From NCBI GenBank assembly GCA_002343775.1, contig DDSH01000007.1, positions 215,603 to 279,602 on the forward strand: DNA of 64,000 nucleotides. Direction: 5' to 3'. Under the pieces are notes generated by a model. That model saw only the letters and a program-made list of their open reading frames with translations, searched no databases and was not told the origin of the DNA. Of the stretch, positions 1 to 8,595 are shown piece by piece (position 1 is the first letter of the stretch; the number at the start of each line of letters is the position of its first letter). The translations under genes and the position numbers were made by a program. The DNA is from Anaerolineales bacterium UBA2395 (GTDB lineage Bacteria; Chloroflexota; Anaerolineae; Anaerolineales; Villigracilaceae).

Positions 1-922
1 CACCATCCTCTGTGGCGTAGATAATGGTCTGCGGGGTTTCAGCAGACATGCGCAAGGCAAGCAAGCCATCTGTTTCCGAGACGAATAAAATACCCAACAC
101 GCTCAATTCGCTCTCGGCGGCTTCGTCGGGGAGTACCACATTGATCTGAAGCCAGGTCTCGCCGCCATCTTGACTGCGAAAGAGGTACATTTCGCCCGGC
201 GCGTACACCACGCCCCCCACCCACGCGGTTTGCATGTCGAGCGGCAGGAGGATGTTCTTGATGCCACCGAGCGGCAGGGTCACGCCGGCATCGGCAAGGT
301 TGGGGTCATTGGTGTACACACGCTGCCAGGTTGCGCCGCCATCCTCCGTTTGAAAAATGGAGACCGCCATCGAGCCTGCCCCTACGCCCAAATCCGCCAT
401 CATCCAACCATTTTCCTCGGTGATGAAGTGCAGCGAGCCGCCGCTGAACGGCGTTTCGAATGCGTCCCATGTAATGCCACCGTCAGAGGTACGATACAAC
501 GTGCCGCCGTTGGGGTAGTTGTTCATATCAGGGAGCTGCACCCAGGCATGGGTTGCGTCGAAGAAGTCGGCATGGACAAGATACCCCGCATCGGCAAGAT
601 TCCCAGGCGTGACGTTATACCAGGTCACACCGCCGTCGTTGGTGCGGACGATATTCTCTTCGGTGATCCCCCAGCCGTAGACCTCGTCCAGCATTTCGAT
701 GTTGATGAGCGACGGTGAATCGATCAACGGTGCGTTGATCTCATCCGGCAGGGGCGTTTCTTCGGGCGCAGTCATTGACTCGAGCGCGGCTTGAGGTCCT
801 TCCACTGTGGCGGTCGCCGCCAGAGCAAGTTCGGTTGATCCTGCCGGCTCATTGGTCTGCGCATCCGCTCCACAGGCGGCGATCAGCAAAGCCAGAACGG
901 AAAAAAAGAGAATTCGTTTCAT
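1..922 (-). CDS. BNR/Ycf48-like lipoprotein, C-terminus cut by window edge
   Basis: The reading frame runs open from the ATG at 922 to the window edge, so about 307 residues are visible and the C-terminus is missing. Residues 1-17 are a lipoprotein signal ending in the lipobox LIAAC (Cys17), so the protein is probably anchored on the outer face of the membrane. After an Ala/Thr-rich linker there are repeated units with the pattern T-x-D-G-G-x-T-W (RTNDGGVTWY, RTSDGGITWD, QTEDGGATWQ, RSQDGGETWL). This is the signature of BNR/sialidase-type beta-propellers and of Ycf48-like proteins. The fold and surface location are well supported. The ligand is unknown, and a sialidase activity should not be assumed, because BNR repeats alone do not show catalysis. 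Confidence 0.85.
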   Translation of the reverse strand, partial: MKRILFFSVLALLIAACGADAQTNEPAGSTELALAATATVEGPQAALESMTAPEETPLPDEINAPLIDSPSLINIEMLDEVYGWGITEENIVRTNDGGVTWYNVTPGNLADAGYLVHADFFDATHAWVQLPDMNNYPNGGTLYRTSDGGITWDAFETPFSGGSLHFITEENGWMMADLGVGAGSMAVSIFQTEDGGATWQRVYTNDPNLADAGVTLPLGGIKNILLPLDMQTAWVGGVVYAPGEMYLFRSQDGGETWLQINVVLPDEAAESELSVLGILFVSETDGLLALRMSAETPQTIIYATEDG

Positions 923-1006
923 GGTTATCCTTCTATCTATCTATAAGGTTGCACGTCACAGGTTGAACCTTGCAGGTTTCGTTTTTCAACCATCAACATG
1001 AAACCT

Positions 1007-2215
1007 TCAACCAAGATATTCCACTACCGTCGCCTCGCCCTGACCGACACCCACGCAAAGAGTCGCCACACCGTATTTTACGTTGCCGCGATTCTTCATT
1101 TCGTGGACGAGTGTGGTCATCAGGCGCGCGCCGGAACAGCCGAGCGGATGTCCGATGGCGATGGCGCCGCCGTTGACGTTGACCAATTCAGGGTCGATCT
1201 GTAGATCTTCGAGCACTGCCAGAGACTGGATCGCGAAGGCTTCGTTCAATTCCATCAAGCGGATATCTTTGATCTTCAACCCGGCACGGTCGAGCGCTTT
1301 CTTCGTTGCGGGGACAGGCCCAATGCCCATGATACGAGGCGGAACGCCCGCCGATGCGGAGGTCACGATGCGGGCAAGCGGTTTGAGATTCAGAGACTTG
1401 GCTTTTTCTGCGCTCATCAACAAAAGCGCCGATGCACCGTCATTTAATCCAGACGAATTTCCAGCAGTGACAGTTCCCCCCTCGCGGAAGGCTGGTTTGA
1501 GTTTGGCGAGACTCTCCATGGTCGTGTCGCGGCGCGGGCGTTCGTCCGTATCTACAACTTTCGGGTCACCTTTTTTCTGGGGAATAGAAACAGGCACAAT
1601 TTCCTGTTTGAAGCGCCCGGAGTCAATCGCAGCAACCGCCTTAGCGTGGCTACGCGCAGCAAACCCATCCTGTTTTTCACGGGTGATGTGCGGGCGTTCG
1701 GCGGCAATGTTCTCTGCGGTCTCGCCCATCGAGTCGGTGCCATGCATGGCTTTCATTTTGGGATTGGGATACCGCCAGCCGAGCGCCGTGTCGTAGGCAG
1801 TGAGATTGCCAAAGGAAAATCCCGCTTCTGCCTTTGGGAGGGAGTATGGTGCCCGGCTCATGGATTCGACTCCGCCGGCAATGTAGACCTCCCCTTCTCC
1901 CGCTTTGATGGCGCGTGCCGCCATGTTGATGGCGTTCAAGCCGGAAGCGCACAAACGATTGACCGTCACGCCGCCCACTTCCACAGGCAGACCCGCCAGC
2001 AGCGCCGCCATGCGTGCCACGTTGCGGTTATCTTCACCGGCTTGATTGGCGCAGCCCATGAAAACTTCTTCAACGGAAGCAGGGTCAATTTGATTCCGTT
2101 CTACAATGGCTTTGATGACATGCGCCGCCATGTCATCGGGGCGCACAGACGAGAGGATGCCGCCCAACGCTCCAACGGGCGTGCGAATGGCATCGACGAT
2201 CACGACTTCGGTCAT
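1007..2215 (-). CDS. Acetyl-CoA acetyltransferase / thiolase
   Basis: A 402-residue thiolase, normal family length. It catalyses reversible condensation or CoA-dependent cleavage of acyl-CoAs. All catalytic elements are visible: the acyl-accepting cysteine in NRLCASGLNAI (Cys89), NEAFA, the histidine in GGAIAIGHPLGCSGAR, and the second cysteine in CVGVGQG. The ATG at 2215 was chosen because GGAGG lies 6 nt upstream on the minus strand and the protein then begins MTEVVIVDAIRTP, as thiolases do; the frame extends 26 codons further without homology. It stands alone, with no neighbouring hydroxyacyl-CoA dehydrogenase, so the substrate (acetoacetyl-CoA, beta-ketoadipyl-CoA or longer chains) cannot be told. 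Confidence 0.95.
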   Translation of the reverse strand: MTEVVIVDAIRTPVGALGGILSSVRPDDMAAHVIKAIVERNQIDPASVEEVFMGCANQAGEDNRNVARMAALLAGLPVEVGGVTVNRLCASGLNAINMAARAIKAGEGEVYIAGGVESMSRAPYSLPKAEAGFSFGNLTAYDTALGWRYPNPKMKAMHGTDSMGETAENIAAERPHITREKQDGFAARSHAKAVAAIDSGRFKQEIVPVSIPQKKGDPKVVDTDERPRRDTTMESLAKLKPAFREGGTVTAGNSSGLNDGASALLLMSAEKAKSLNLKPLARIVTSASAGVPPRIMGIGPVPATKKALDRAGLKIKDIRLMELNEAFAIQSLAVLEDLQIDPELVNVNGGAIAIGHPLGCSGARLMTTLVHEMKNRGNVKYGVATLCVGVGQGEATVVEYLG

Positions 2216-2305
2216 GAAATCCTCCAGAGTTTGATGCTTCGATTCTACCACCCATAAAACAAACAGCGATGGAATTTGCCCATCGCTGACCATCTTGTGC
2301 GATCT

Positions 2306-2554
2306 CTATTCAAAAAAGATGGATAGCGGCATTCTCAGCCCGGTCATCCACGTGTACGCAAGAATAATCAAGATGGCAAAATGAAACAGCATTGCGATCC
2401 AATAAGCAATTGGACGACGATCACGCCGGATCGACCCGAACCAGCGCAAGGGAAATTCGCCTGATTTCAATTCCCATGCAACAAAAGCACCAACCATCAA
2501 AATAACGAGAATTAAAGTATCCAACTCAAACAACCATTCCTTCAAATTTTCCAT
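2306..2554 (-). CDS. Small two-helix membrane protein, unknown function
   Basis: An 82-residue protein with two hydrophobic segments, about residues 13-28 and 50-70, separated by a basic loop (RRDRRP). This suggests a small integral membrane hairpin protein with the loop in the cytoplasm. The start has AGGAG 6 nt upstream. It lies 90 bp upstream of the thiolase start on the same strand and may be co-transcribed with it. I do not recognise a family. Confidence 0.65.
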   Translation of the reverse strand: MENLKEWLFELDTLILVILMVGAFVAWELKSGEFPLRWFGSIRRDRRPIAYWIAMLFHFAILIILAYTWMTGLRMPLSIFFE

Positions 2555-2724
2555 ATAAGCTCCTCTATGTTTTTCGAAATTATATCCACATCAAATCCTA
2601 AAAATGACCTGCGAAACCCACCCACAAGTCCTTGTTTTATGACGAAAAACCAATGACCTTTGTCCCCACCCGCATGTGACGCTTGGCACTACTCGCTTGT
2701 TTCCGAAAACGACATAATCAGAAT

Positions 2725-2740
2725 GGTGGAGAAATCCACC
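2725..2740 (+). other. Hairpin in the leader of the oxidoreductase operon
   Basis: A perfect 6-bp stem GGTGGA/TCCACC with a GAAA tetraloop, 35 nt before the ferredoxin gene. The 2555-2775 gap otherwise holds no gene I can support. It must contain the operon promoter, but no convincing -35/-10 pair is visible. Confidence 0.35.
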
Positions 2741-2775
2741 CTAGTTTGTCTAACTTAACTACAAAAGGAGCCTAA

Positions 2776-3018
2776 ATGGCAGCAAAAGGTTGGATCGAAG
2801 TCAGCGATACCTATTGCAAGGGATGCGAACTCTGCATCAGCGCCTGTCCACAGGGGGTGATGGAACTGGACATGAATCACCTTACCCCGAAGGGATACCA
2901 CCCCGCGCACACGTTCAAAGACGGCTGCACGGGGTGTGCTATTTGTGCGGTGGTCTGTCCAGATGCAGCGATCACCGTCTATCGTGAAGTAACCAAAGCC
3001 GCACCTGTAGCGGCGTGA
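2776..3018 (+). CDS. 2-oxoacid:ferredoxin oxidoreductase, 2x[4Fe-4S] ferredoxin-like delta subunit
   Basis: An 80-residue ferredoxin-type subunit with two full cluster motifs: C14-x2-C17-x2-C20-x3-C24-P and C51-x2-C54-x2-C57-x3-C61-P. It should carry electrons between the TPP-bound core and free ferredoxin. The start is preceded by AGGAG. It is the first gene of a four-gene set in the order delta-alpha-beta-gamma; the next gene starts 91 bp downstream, with an inverted repeat in between. Function as the delta subunit follows from this context, since the sequence alone would only say bacterial-type ferredoxin. Confidence 0.92.
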   Translation: MAAKGWIEVSDTYCKGCELCISACPQGVMELDMNHLTPKGYHPAHTFKDGCTGCAICAVVCPDAAITVYREVTKAAPVAA

Positions 3019-3024
3019 TTCTTC

Positions 3025-3089
3025 ACCGCCAAGAGCGCCAGGAACGCAAATAAATTCTTTTTCTTAGCGACCTTAGCGCACTTCGCGGT
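3025..3089. repeat. Phased imperfect inverted repeat (GCGCNAAGG type)
   Basis: Left arm 3025-3050 and right arm 3064-3089 are imperfect reverse complements, both built from a unit of about 9 nt resembling ACCGCGAAGxGCGCxAAGG. It fills the gap between the delta and alpha genes. Its architecture resembles the element at 57399-57470, so it may belong to a dispersed palindromic repeat class. Inside an operon it could lower expression of the downstream genes or act as an mRNA stabiliser; neither is shown. Confidence 0.6.
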
Positions 3090-3109
3090 AAAAGGTATTG
3101 GAGAAACGA

Positions 3110-4216
3110 ATGCCAAAAGAATTATGGAAAGGCAACGAAGCCATCGCAGAAGCCGCCGTCCGTTCGGGACTGGGAGCCTACTTTGGCTACCCCATCACCC
3201 CGCAGACGGAAGTGCTGGAATACCTCTCACGCCGTATGCCCGAACTCGGGCGCGCCTTCGTACAGGCAGAATCTGAACTCGGCGCGATCAACATGGTCTA
3301 CGGTGCGGCATGCACCGGCGTGCGTGTCATGTCATCCTCCTCCTCGCCCGGTGTGAGCCTGATGATGGAAGGTTTATCGTACATCGCCGGAACGGAGATC
3401 CCCGCTGTTTTAGTGAACGTCATGCGCGGCGGACCGGGTCTCGGTAACATCGCTCCCGCTCAAAGCGACTACAACCAAGCCGTACGCGGCGGCGGACACG
3501 GCGACTATCCGCGCATTGTGCTGGCTCCCGCATCCGTGCAGGAAGCCATCGACCTCACCGCATTGTCCTTCGATCTCGCGGAAAAATACCGCATGATCAC
3601 ACTCATCATTCTCGACGGCTCGACCGGTCAAATGATGGAACCTGCGGAAATGCCCGCCATGCAAGAATTCAAACGCAAGAACTTTGATTGGGCTACCGAT
3701 GGTGCAATGAACCGCGAACGCCGCGTGCTTTCGTCCATTTATCTCAACCCGCTCGATGAAGAAAAAACCAATCTGCGGCTGCTCAAACGATTTCACGAAG
3801 TGCAAGCCAATGAAGTGCGCTACAAGGAATATTTCCTTGAAGACGCGCAGTATGTTGTCGTGGGCTTCGGCACCGCGGGGCGTGTTGCGCTCTCAGCCGT
3901 CCGCGAGGCGCGCGCACAAGGCATCAAGGTCGGGCTTTTACGACCGATCACCGTCAGCCCGTTCCCGTATGAAGCGCTGGAAAAACTCATCCCGCAGGCT
4001 GAGGCGTTTTTGGTCACAGAGATGAACATGGGGCAAATGCTCGATGATGTCCTGCTGACCGTTCGCGGGCGAGTCCCGGTCGAATTTTATGGACGCCCCG
4101 GCGGTGTGGTTCCCTTCCACGATGAAATTTTGGATGAAATTCACCGCATCGCATCTGGACCGTTGACGGTTGCGACCGACCCAAGAGAATCCTGGCTGAC
4201 AAGGATGACTGCATAA
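3110..4216 (+). CDS. vorB: 2-oxoacid:ferredoxin oxidoreductase alpha subunit (VorB type)
   Basis: A 368-residue alpha subunit of the pyruvate/2-oxoacid:ferredoxin oxidoreductase superfamily, which oxidatively decarboxylates 2-oxoacids to acyl-CoA and reduces ferredoxin. The N-terminal part (KGNEAIAEAA, FGYPITPQ, QAESELGAINMVYGAA, SSSSPGVSLMMEG, MRGGPGLGN) matches the VorB/KorA pattern of domain I, and the C-terminal half carries the domain II part. An in-frame TTG lies 12 nt upstream, but the ATG at 3110 has GGAG 6 nt before it and fits the family start. The stop overlaps the beta-subunit ATG by 1 nt (TAATG). Branched-chain 2-oxoacids or 2-oxoglutarate are the likely substrates; sequence reading cannot separate them. 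Confidence 0.93.
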   Translation: MPKELWKGNEAIAEAAVRSGLGAYFGYPITPQTEVLEYLSRRMPELGRAFVQAESELGAINMVYGAACTGVRVMSSSSSPGVSLMMEGLSYIAGTEIPAVLVNVMRGGPGLGNIAPAQSDYNQAVRGGGHGDYPRIVLAPASVQEAIDLTALSFDLAEKYRMITLIILDGSTGQMMEPAEMPAMQEFKRKNFDWATDGAMNRERRVLSSIYLNPLDEEKTNLRLLKRFHEVQANEVRYKEYFLEDAQYVVVGFGTAGRVALSAVREARAQGIKVGLLRPITVSPFPYEALEKLIPQAEAFLVTEMNMGQMLDDVLLTVRGRVPVEFYGRPGGVVPFHDEILDEIHRIASGPLTVATDPRESWLTRMTA

Positions 4217-4986
4217 TGGCTACTCCAAATAATCTTGTTTATGAACGACCCGAAGCCTTTACCGAAATGCCCACCCACTACTGCCCGGGCTGCACACACG
4301 GCGTGGCGCACAGGTTGGTGGCTGAAGTGTTGGAAGAGATGGGCGTAATCGGCAAGACCATTGGCGTTGCGCCTGTTGGATGCGCCGTCTTTGCCTACAA
4401 CTACTTTGACACCGATTTCGTCGAAGCCCCGCACGGGCGCGCTCCCGCGATGGCAACCGGTGTGAAACGCGTTCTGCCCGACCGCATCGTCTTCACCTAT
4501 CAAGGTGATGGCGACCTTGCCTCCATCGGCATGAGCGAGATCGTTCACGCGGCGGCACGCGGCGAGAACATTACTGTCATCTTCATCAACAACGCCAACT
4601 TCGGCATGACCGGCGGGCAAATGGCTCCCACCACCCTGCCCGGAATGAAGACCTCTTCCTCCGCGAACGGACGTGATGTGGAGACTCAGGGCTATCCCAT
4701 TCAGGTCTCTGAGATGCTTTCCACGCTGGCAGGTGTTGGCTATTGTGTGCGCCGCTCGCTGCACGACCCGAAGAATATCCGCCTTGCGAAGAAAGCCATC
4801 CGCACCGCGTTTGAAACCCAGGCACGCGGACTCGGCTTCTCGATGGTGGAACTGCTTTCCACCTGCCCCACCAACTGGGGCATGACCCCTGTTGCATCGT
4901 TGAAATTCGTGGAAGAGCACATGATCCCCGCATATCCGCTGGGTGATTTCAAGGTCAGTGACGCGATCAAGCAGATAAAGGTGTAA
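4216..4986 (+). CDS. 2-oxoacid:ferredoxin oxidoreductase beta subunit (TPP-binding)
   Basis: A 256-residue TPP-binding beta subunit. The N-terminal HYCPGCTHG motif (Cys23, Cys26) is the usual start of KorB/VorA proteins. The TPP/Mg signature is present as GDGDLASIG followed by INNANFGMTGGQ. There is no C-terminal cluster extension as in PorB of some pyruvate enzymes. Start and stop are translationally coupled: 1 nt overlap with alpha, 1 nt gap to gamma. This gives strong support for a single heterotetrameric complex. Confidence 0.94.
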   Translation: MATPNNLVYERPEAFTEMPTHYCPGCTHGVAHRLVAEVLEEMGVIGKTIGVAPVGCAVFAYNYFDTDFVEAPHGRAPAMATGVKRVLPDRIVFTYQGDGDLASIGMSEIVHAAARGENITVIFINNANFGMTGGQMAPTTLPGMKTSSSANGRDVETQGYPIQVSEMLSTLAGVGYCVRRSLHDPKNIRLAKKAIRTAFETQARGLGFSMVELLSTCPTNWGMTPVASLKFVEEHMIPAYPLGDFKVSDAIKQIKV

Positions 4987-4987
4987 C

Positions 4988-5548
4988 ATGCAAAAAGAAA
5001 TCATCATCGCAGGGTTCGGCGGACAGGGTGTTCTGTTCGGTGGTCAGGTGCTAGCCTACGCCGCTATGGACAACGGCTTGGACGTGACGTGGATCCCCTC
5101 GTATGGTCCCGAAATGCGCGGCGGTACGGCGAACTGCACCGTGGTAGTTGCCGATCATGAGATCGGTTCCCCGCTGGTCAAGAATCCGCCGCTGGCTGTG
5201 GCGTTGAACCTGCCCTCGTTCGACAGATATGAAGACCTGCTGGCGACGGGCGGCACGTTGATCGTAAATCAATCCATGGTGGATCGCGCGGGCAAACGCA
5301 GCGATATTCACGTCATCATGGTCCCGTGCAACGAGATCGCCGAAGAGATCGGCGACCGCAAACTGGTCAACATGGTGGCAATGGGTGCGTTACTCACCGC
5401 CCTGCCCGAAGTTAAACTCGAAGACGTGGAAAAAGCGCTCGAAGGTCACCTGCCTGCAAGACACAAACACCTGCTGCCCAAGAATTTCGAAGCATTGAAA
5501 CGCGGCTTTGAACACGCACAAAAAGAGTGGGATAAAGTTCCCGCTTAA
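4988..5548 (+). CDS. 2-oxoacid:ferredoxin oxidoreductase gamma subunit
   Basis: A 186-residue gamma subunit, last gene of the operon. It begins with the family signature IIAGFGGQGV and contains SYGPEMRGGTANCTVV, both hallmarks of the domain III subunit that helps CoA access in these enzymes. It begins 1 nt after the beta stop. A terminator follows at 5616-5655, which closes the unit. With the delta, alpha and beta genes the set encodes a complete four-subunit enzyme. Confidence 0.94.
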   Translation: MQKEIIIAGFGGQGVLFGGQVLAYAAMDNGLDVTWIPSYGPEMRGGTANCTVVVADHEIGSPLVKNPPLAVALNLPSFDRYEDLLATGGTLIVNQSMVDRAGKRSDIHVIMVPCNEIAEEIGDRKLVNMVAMGALLTALPEVKLEDVEKALEGHLPARHKHLLPKNFEALKRGFEHAQKEWDKVPA

Positions 5549-5615
5549 ACCTGTTTCCCTTTCAGTAAAAAGGGGCAAAATTCCAGCGTAGTAAATTGGA
5601 ATATGGGGGCAGACC

Positions 5616-5655
5616 AAAGCCCGTCCTCCTCAGCGATGGAGGCGGGCTTTCTTGT
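5616..5655 (+). terminator. Terminator of the oxidoreductase operon
   Basis: Left arm 5616-5629 and right arm 5638-5650 pair over 13 bp with one bulged T and an 8-nt loop, followed by a T-rich run (TTTCTTGT). It lies 68 nt after the gamma stop and just before the -10 box of the aldo/keto reductase gene. Confidence 0.8.
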
Positions 5656-5656
5656 G

Positions 5657-5662
5657 TAAAAT
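5657..5662 (+). promoter_or_regulatory. -10 box TAAAAT, leaderless start of the aldo/keto reductase gene
   Basis: TAAAAT ends 6 nt before the ATG at 5669, so transcription would begin at the start codon itself. No clear -35 box is visible. Confidence 0.45.
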
Positions 5663-5668
5663 TGGCTC

Positions 5669-6490
5669 ATGAAATATGAAATCCTTCCCAACTTATCGTT
5701 ACCCAAGATCGGCTTCGGCACCTGGAAGATCGGCGGTGGCTCTTCACCCAACCGCGCCGTGGATGAGAAGTCTCTGACCGCGCTTCGTACCGCGCTGGAA
5801 GTTGGTTATACCCACTTCGACACAGCGGAGATGTACGCCTCAGGGCATAGTGAAGAATTGGTCGGGCAGGCAGTTCGCGGGTCCGGAAGGAAGCGCGAGG
5901 ACTTGTTCATCACGTCCAAGGTCACACCCAGCCATTTGCGATTTGACGACGTCTTAAAAGCCTGTGAAAACTCGCTACGGCGCCTCGGCATGGAGTTCAT
6001 CGACCTGTATCTCATCCACTGGCCCTCGGCAGGCGCCAAATACGAAGATTCCTTCCGCGCGTTGAACAAACTAGTGCGTGATGGAAAGGTGAAACACCTC
6101 GGCGTGAGCAACTTCGATGTGAAGTTACTCAAACGGGCACAGGATCTTTCCGAGACGCCGATCATCACCAACCAGGTACCCTACAGTCTTTCAGATCGTT
6201 CCTACGTCCAAAATGGCGTATTGGAGTATTGCCAAAAGAATGATATTCTCTTCACCGCATATTCTCCAGTGGACGAGGGCAATCTCCGTTCGAACCCAAC
6301 GTTGGAAGGAATCGCAAAAGCGCATCACGCCACTGTGTTTCAGATTGCATTGGCGTGGGTCATCTCGCAGCCACGCATCATTACCATTCCCATGTCGTTC
6401 AACCCGGTCCACATCCGCGAGAATTATCATGCAGCAGAGATCGAATTATCATCAGACGAGATTGATGCGCTGAACCGGGTTGGAAAGTAG
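5669..6490 (+). CDS. Aldo/keto reductase
   Basis: A 273-residue AKR, typical length for a single-domain TIM barrel. It should reduce aldehydes or ketones with NAD(P)H in the cytosol. The catalytic tetrad is visible: Asp51 and Tyr56 in FDTAEMYASG, Lys84 in FITSKV, and His117 in LIHWPS. The cofactor loop near the C-terminus contains ITIPMSFNPVHIREN in place of the commoner PKS sequence, so NADPH preference is not certain. No Shine-Dalgarno sequence lies before the ATG, while a -10-like box lies 6 nt upstream. The physiological substrate is unknown. Confidence 0.92.
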   Translation: MKYEILPNLSLPKIGFGTWKIGGGSSPNRAVDEKSLTALRTALEVGYTHFDTAEMYASGHSEELVGQAVRGSGRKREDLFITSKVTPSHLRFDDVLKACENSLRRLGMEFIDLYLIHWPSAGAKYEDSFRALNKLVRDGKVKHLGVSNFDVKLLKRAQDLSETPIITNQVPYSLSDRSYVQNGVLEYCQKNDILFTAYSPVDEGNLRSNPTLEGIAKAHHATVFQIALAWVISQPRIITIPMSFNPVHIRENYHAAEIELSSDEIDALNRVGK

Positions 6491-6506
6491 AAAGTGAAAA
6501 TCTGCG

Positions 6507-6812
6507 ATGACAACGCAATCCCTTCCTGAAATCCAGATCATTGAAGAAACCGACACAGAACTCGAACCGCTGTATCGCGTCATCATCCACAACGATGAAA
6601 CGACCCCGATGGACTTCGTGGTTGAGGTTCTCAAGCAGATCTTCTTTCTCGCCAACGACCGCGCCGCCGACATTATGTTAACCGCACACATCAAAGGGTC
6701 TGCCTACGTCCAAACCCTGCCGCGTATGGAAGCCGAGAAACGCGTGCAACACGCACATCAAGCCGCAGGCATGGAAGGCTATCCTTTGCATTTTTCCATC
6801 GAGCGTGAATGA
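6507..6812 (+). CDS. clpS: ATP-dependent Clp protease adaptor ClpS
   Basis: A 101-residue protein matching ClpS over most of its length: YRVIIHNDETTPMDFVVEVL is the binding face for N-degron substrates and the ClpA/ClpC N-domain, followed by MEAEKRVQHAHQAAG. ClpS delivers proteins with destabilising N-terminal residues to the Clp protease. The first 20 residues form the usual flexible, acidic tail. No clp ATPase is nearby; instead the stop overlaps the following acyltransferase (ATGA), so it is co-expressed with lipid and methyl-transfer genes. Confidence 0.93.
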   Translation: MTTQSLPEIQIIEETDTELEPLYRVIIHNDETTPMDFVVEVLKQIFFLANDRAADIMLTAHIKGSAYVQTLPRMEAEKRVQHAHQAAGMEGYPLHFSIERE

Positions 6813-7711
6813 CATCAAACCTGGAAATTCTCACAAAAATAAACATGGATGATCTTGTCACCTCCTTCGGCTGGCAGGATTATCCAATCCCCGCGTGGAT
6901 TCTGCGAAAGGTCTTCTCCCGAGCCGCGCGTGAATTCGCCACTCAAATGAGCGGCTACGATGATACAGTCGGTGAGACGGGACTATCCGAAGCATCGCGC
7001 CTCATCATACAGACGAAATATGTGCGCGATGTACGCGTCTACGGCATGGAGCAAATCCCTGTTGAAGGACCCGCGCTTTTCCTCTCCAACCACCCTGGTG
7101 TGGCAGATACCATCAGCCTGTTCGCCGCCATCAACCGGTCAGATTTAAGAATCATCGCCGCGCATCGCCCATTCCTGGTGGCACTGGAAAACATAACCAG
7201 GCATTTGTTCTTCATCGACGACGACCCCGCAAAACGGATGAACGCCGTCCGCCAGGTCTCATCCCATTTGAAGAACGGCGGTGCGGCATTGACTTTTCCC
7301 GCGGGAGAGATCGAACCTGACCCGGATGTGTACGAAGGCGCTCTGGATTCCCTGAACAGGTGGACCGACTCGGCGGGTGTGTTTCTGCGCTTCGCTCGGG
7401 ACACGAAAATTGTCCCAGTCCTTGTGAGCGGAGTGGTGTGGGAGAAGACTGCGCGCCATTGGCTGCCCCGCCTCAAACGCAGCCGCATGGACCGCGAAAA
7501 ACTGGCGGCGGCGCTGCAGCTGCTTGCCATGGTCACGCGCAACGCAAGGCCTACCACAGTTCATATCCGATTCGCAAAACCGATCACGCTCGAAGAAGTC
7601 GGCTCGACGGATGCACAAGCCATCCACCAGATCGTGCTGGAGCGTATGCGCGGCTTGCTGAAAAGCCCGCCCCACGATGAAGGCATCTCCGTGTTAAAAG
7701 TGACAAGATGA
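6809..7711 (+). CDS. 1-acyl-sn-glycerol-3-phosphate acyltransferase-like protein (PlsC superfamily)
   Basis: A 300-residue protein with the PlsC acyltransferase signature: H95-x4-D100 in SNHPGVAD, and a second block TFPAGEIEPDP that stands where canonical enzymes have EGT/PEG. It probably acylates a lysophospholipid or a related acceptor at the membrane. No obvious membrane helix is visible, so peripheral attachment is likely. The start overlaps the clpS stop and the end overlaps the methyltransferase start. The altered second block leaves the substrate open. Confidence 0.8.
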   Translation: MTSNLEILTKINMDDLVTSFGWQDYPIPAWILRKVFSRAAREFATQMSGYDDTVGETGLSEASRLIIQTKYVRDVRVYGMEQIPVEGPALFLSNHPGVADTISLFAAINRSDLRIIAAHRPFLVALENITRHLFFIDDDPAKRMNAVRQVSSHLKNGGAALTFPAGEIEPDPDVYEGALDSLNRWTDSAGVFLRFARDTKIVPVLVSGVVWEKTARHWLPRLKRSRMDREKLAAALQLLAMVTRNARPTTVHIRFAKPITLEEVGSTDAQAIHQIVLERMRGLLKSPPHDEGISVLKVTR

Positions 7712-8595
7712 TGGAATATTCCTTTCCCCGATACCTGCTCTCCAAACAAAGCGTGGATGACCGCGCACTTAACAAAGATGTTTTTCTGGCGCTGAAAAAC
7801 AAGCTGCCGCCCGAGCCCATCCGCATCATTGAGGTCGGAGCGGGAATCGGTACGATGCTCAGGCGCCTGATCCGCTGGGGGGTGATCCGCAAGGCGGAAT
7901 ACATTTTGGTGGATGGTATGGCTGACAACGTGGAGTATGCATCAGAGTGGATTCCAGCATGGGCAGGTGAATCAGGTTTCAGCGTGGAACGAAGCGGTAC
8001 GCATCAAATCAGCCTCACCGGCGTGGACATCAATATCCATGTTAGGTTGGTGGCGGCGGATGTCTTCGATTTCATCCAAACGAACAAGACCCCTGCGGAT
8101 GTGTTGATCGCCCATGCCTTTCTGGACCTTCTCCCGATGCCAGACAGCTTGACCAAGTTGCTGACTCTGACGAAAAACCTTGCCTGGCTGACGCTCAACT
8201 TCGACGGCGTGACCACGTTTGAACCGGTCATCGACGAAGAATTGGATACACTGATCGAGAGCCGCTATCATTCGACGATGGACACGCGCCCCTCCGGCGG
8301 GAGCAGTCGCAGCGGACGGCAGATGTTCACGCACGTGCAGGCTGTCCATGCGGATATTCTCGCTGCCGGTTCGTCAGATTGGGTCGTGTATCCCGCGGAC
8401 GGATGCTACCCTGAAGATGAAAAGTATTTTCTGGAGTTCATCCTGCATTTCGTTGAGGGGTCGGTTTGGACTTGTCCGCAATTGACAGCGGAAAGACTTC
8501 AACATTGGCTGGATGTGCGGCGCACTCAGATCGCACGCGGGGAACTGACGTACATCGCGCATCAATTGGATTTCCTGCTGGGGATGCGCCGCTAA
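7708..8595 (+). CDS. SAM-dependent methyltransferase-like protein
   Basis: A 295-residue protein with a class I Rossmann motif I, IIEVGAGIGTMLRRL at about residues 33-47, and a following acidic residue at the end of strand 2 (LVDGMADN). The motif IV region reads ADVLIAHAFLDLL. The target is not identifiable. It is the last gene of the clpS-acyltransferase-methyltransferase run (4-nt overlap) and its stop overlaps the convergent MFS gene by 4 nt. Confidence 0.72.
   Translation: MMEYSFPRYLLSKQSVDDRALNKDVFLALKNKLPPEPIRIIEVGAGIGTMLRRLIRWGVIRKAEYILVDGMADNVEYASEWIPAWAGESGFSVERSGTHQISLTGVDINIHVRLVAADVFDFIQTNKTPADVLIAHAFLDLLPMPDSLTKLLTLTKNLAWLTLNFDGVTTFEPVIDEELDTLIESRYHSTMDTRPSGGSSRSGRQMFTHVQAVHADILAAGSSDWVVYPADGCYPEDEKYFLEFILHFVEGSVWTCPQLTAERLQHWLDVRRTQIARGELTYIAHQLDFLLGMRR

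Noticed and set aside
921..1006. TCTATCTATCTA microsatellite and GGTTGAACC-type inverted repeat
   Set aside because: Short and weak; no convincing terminator stem with T-run could be drawn.
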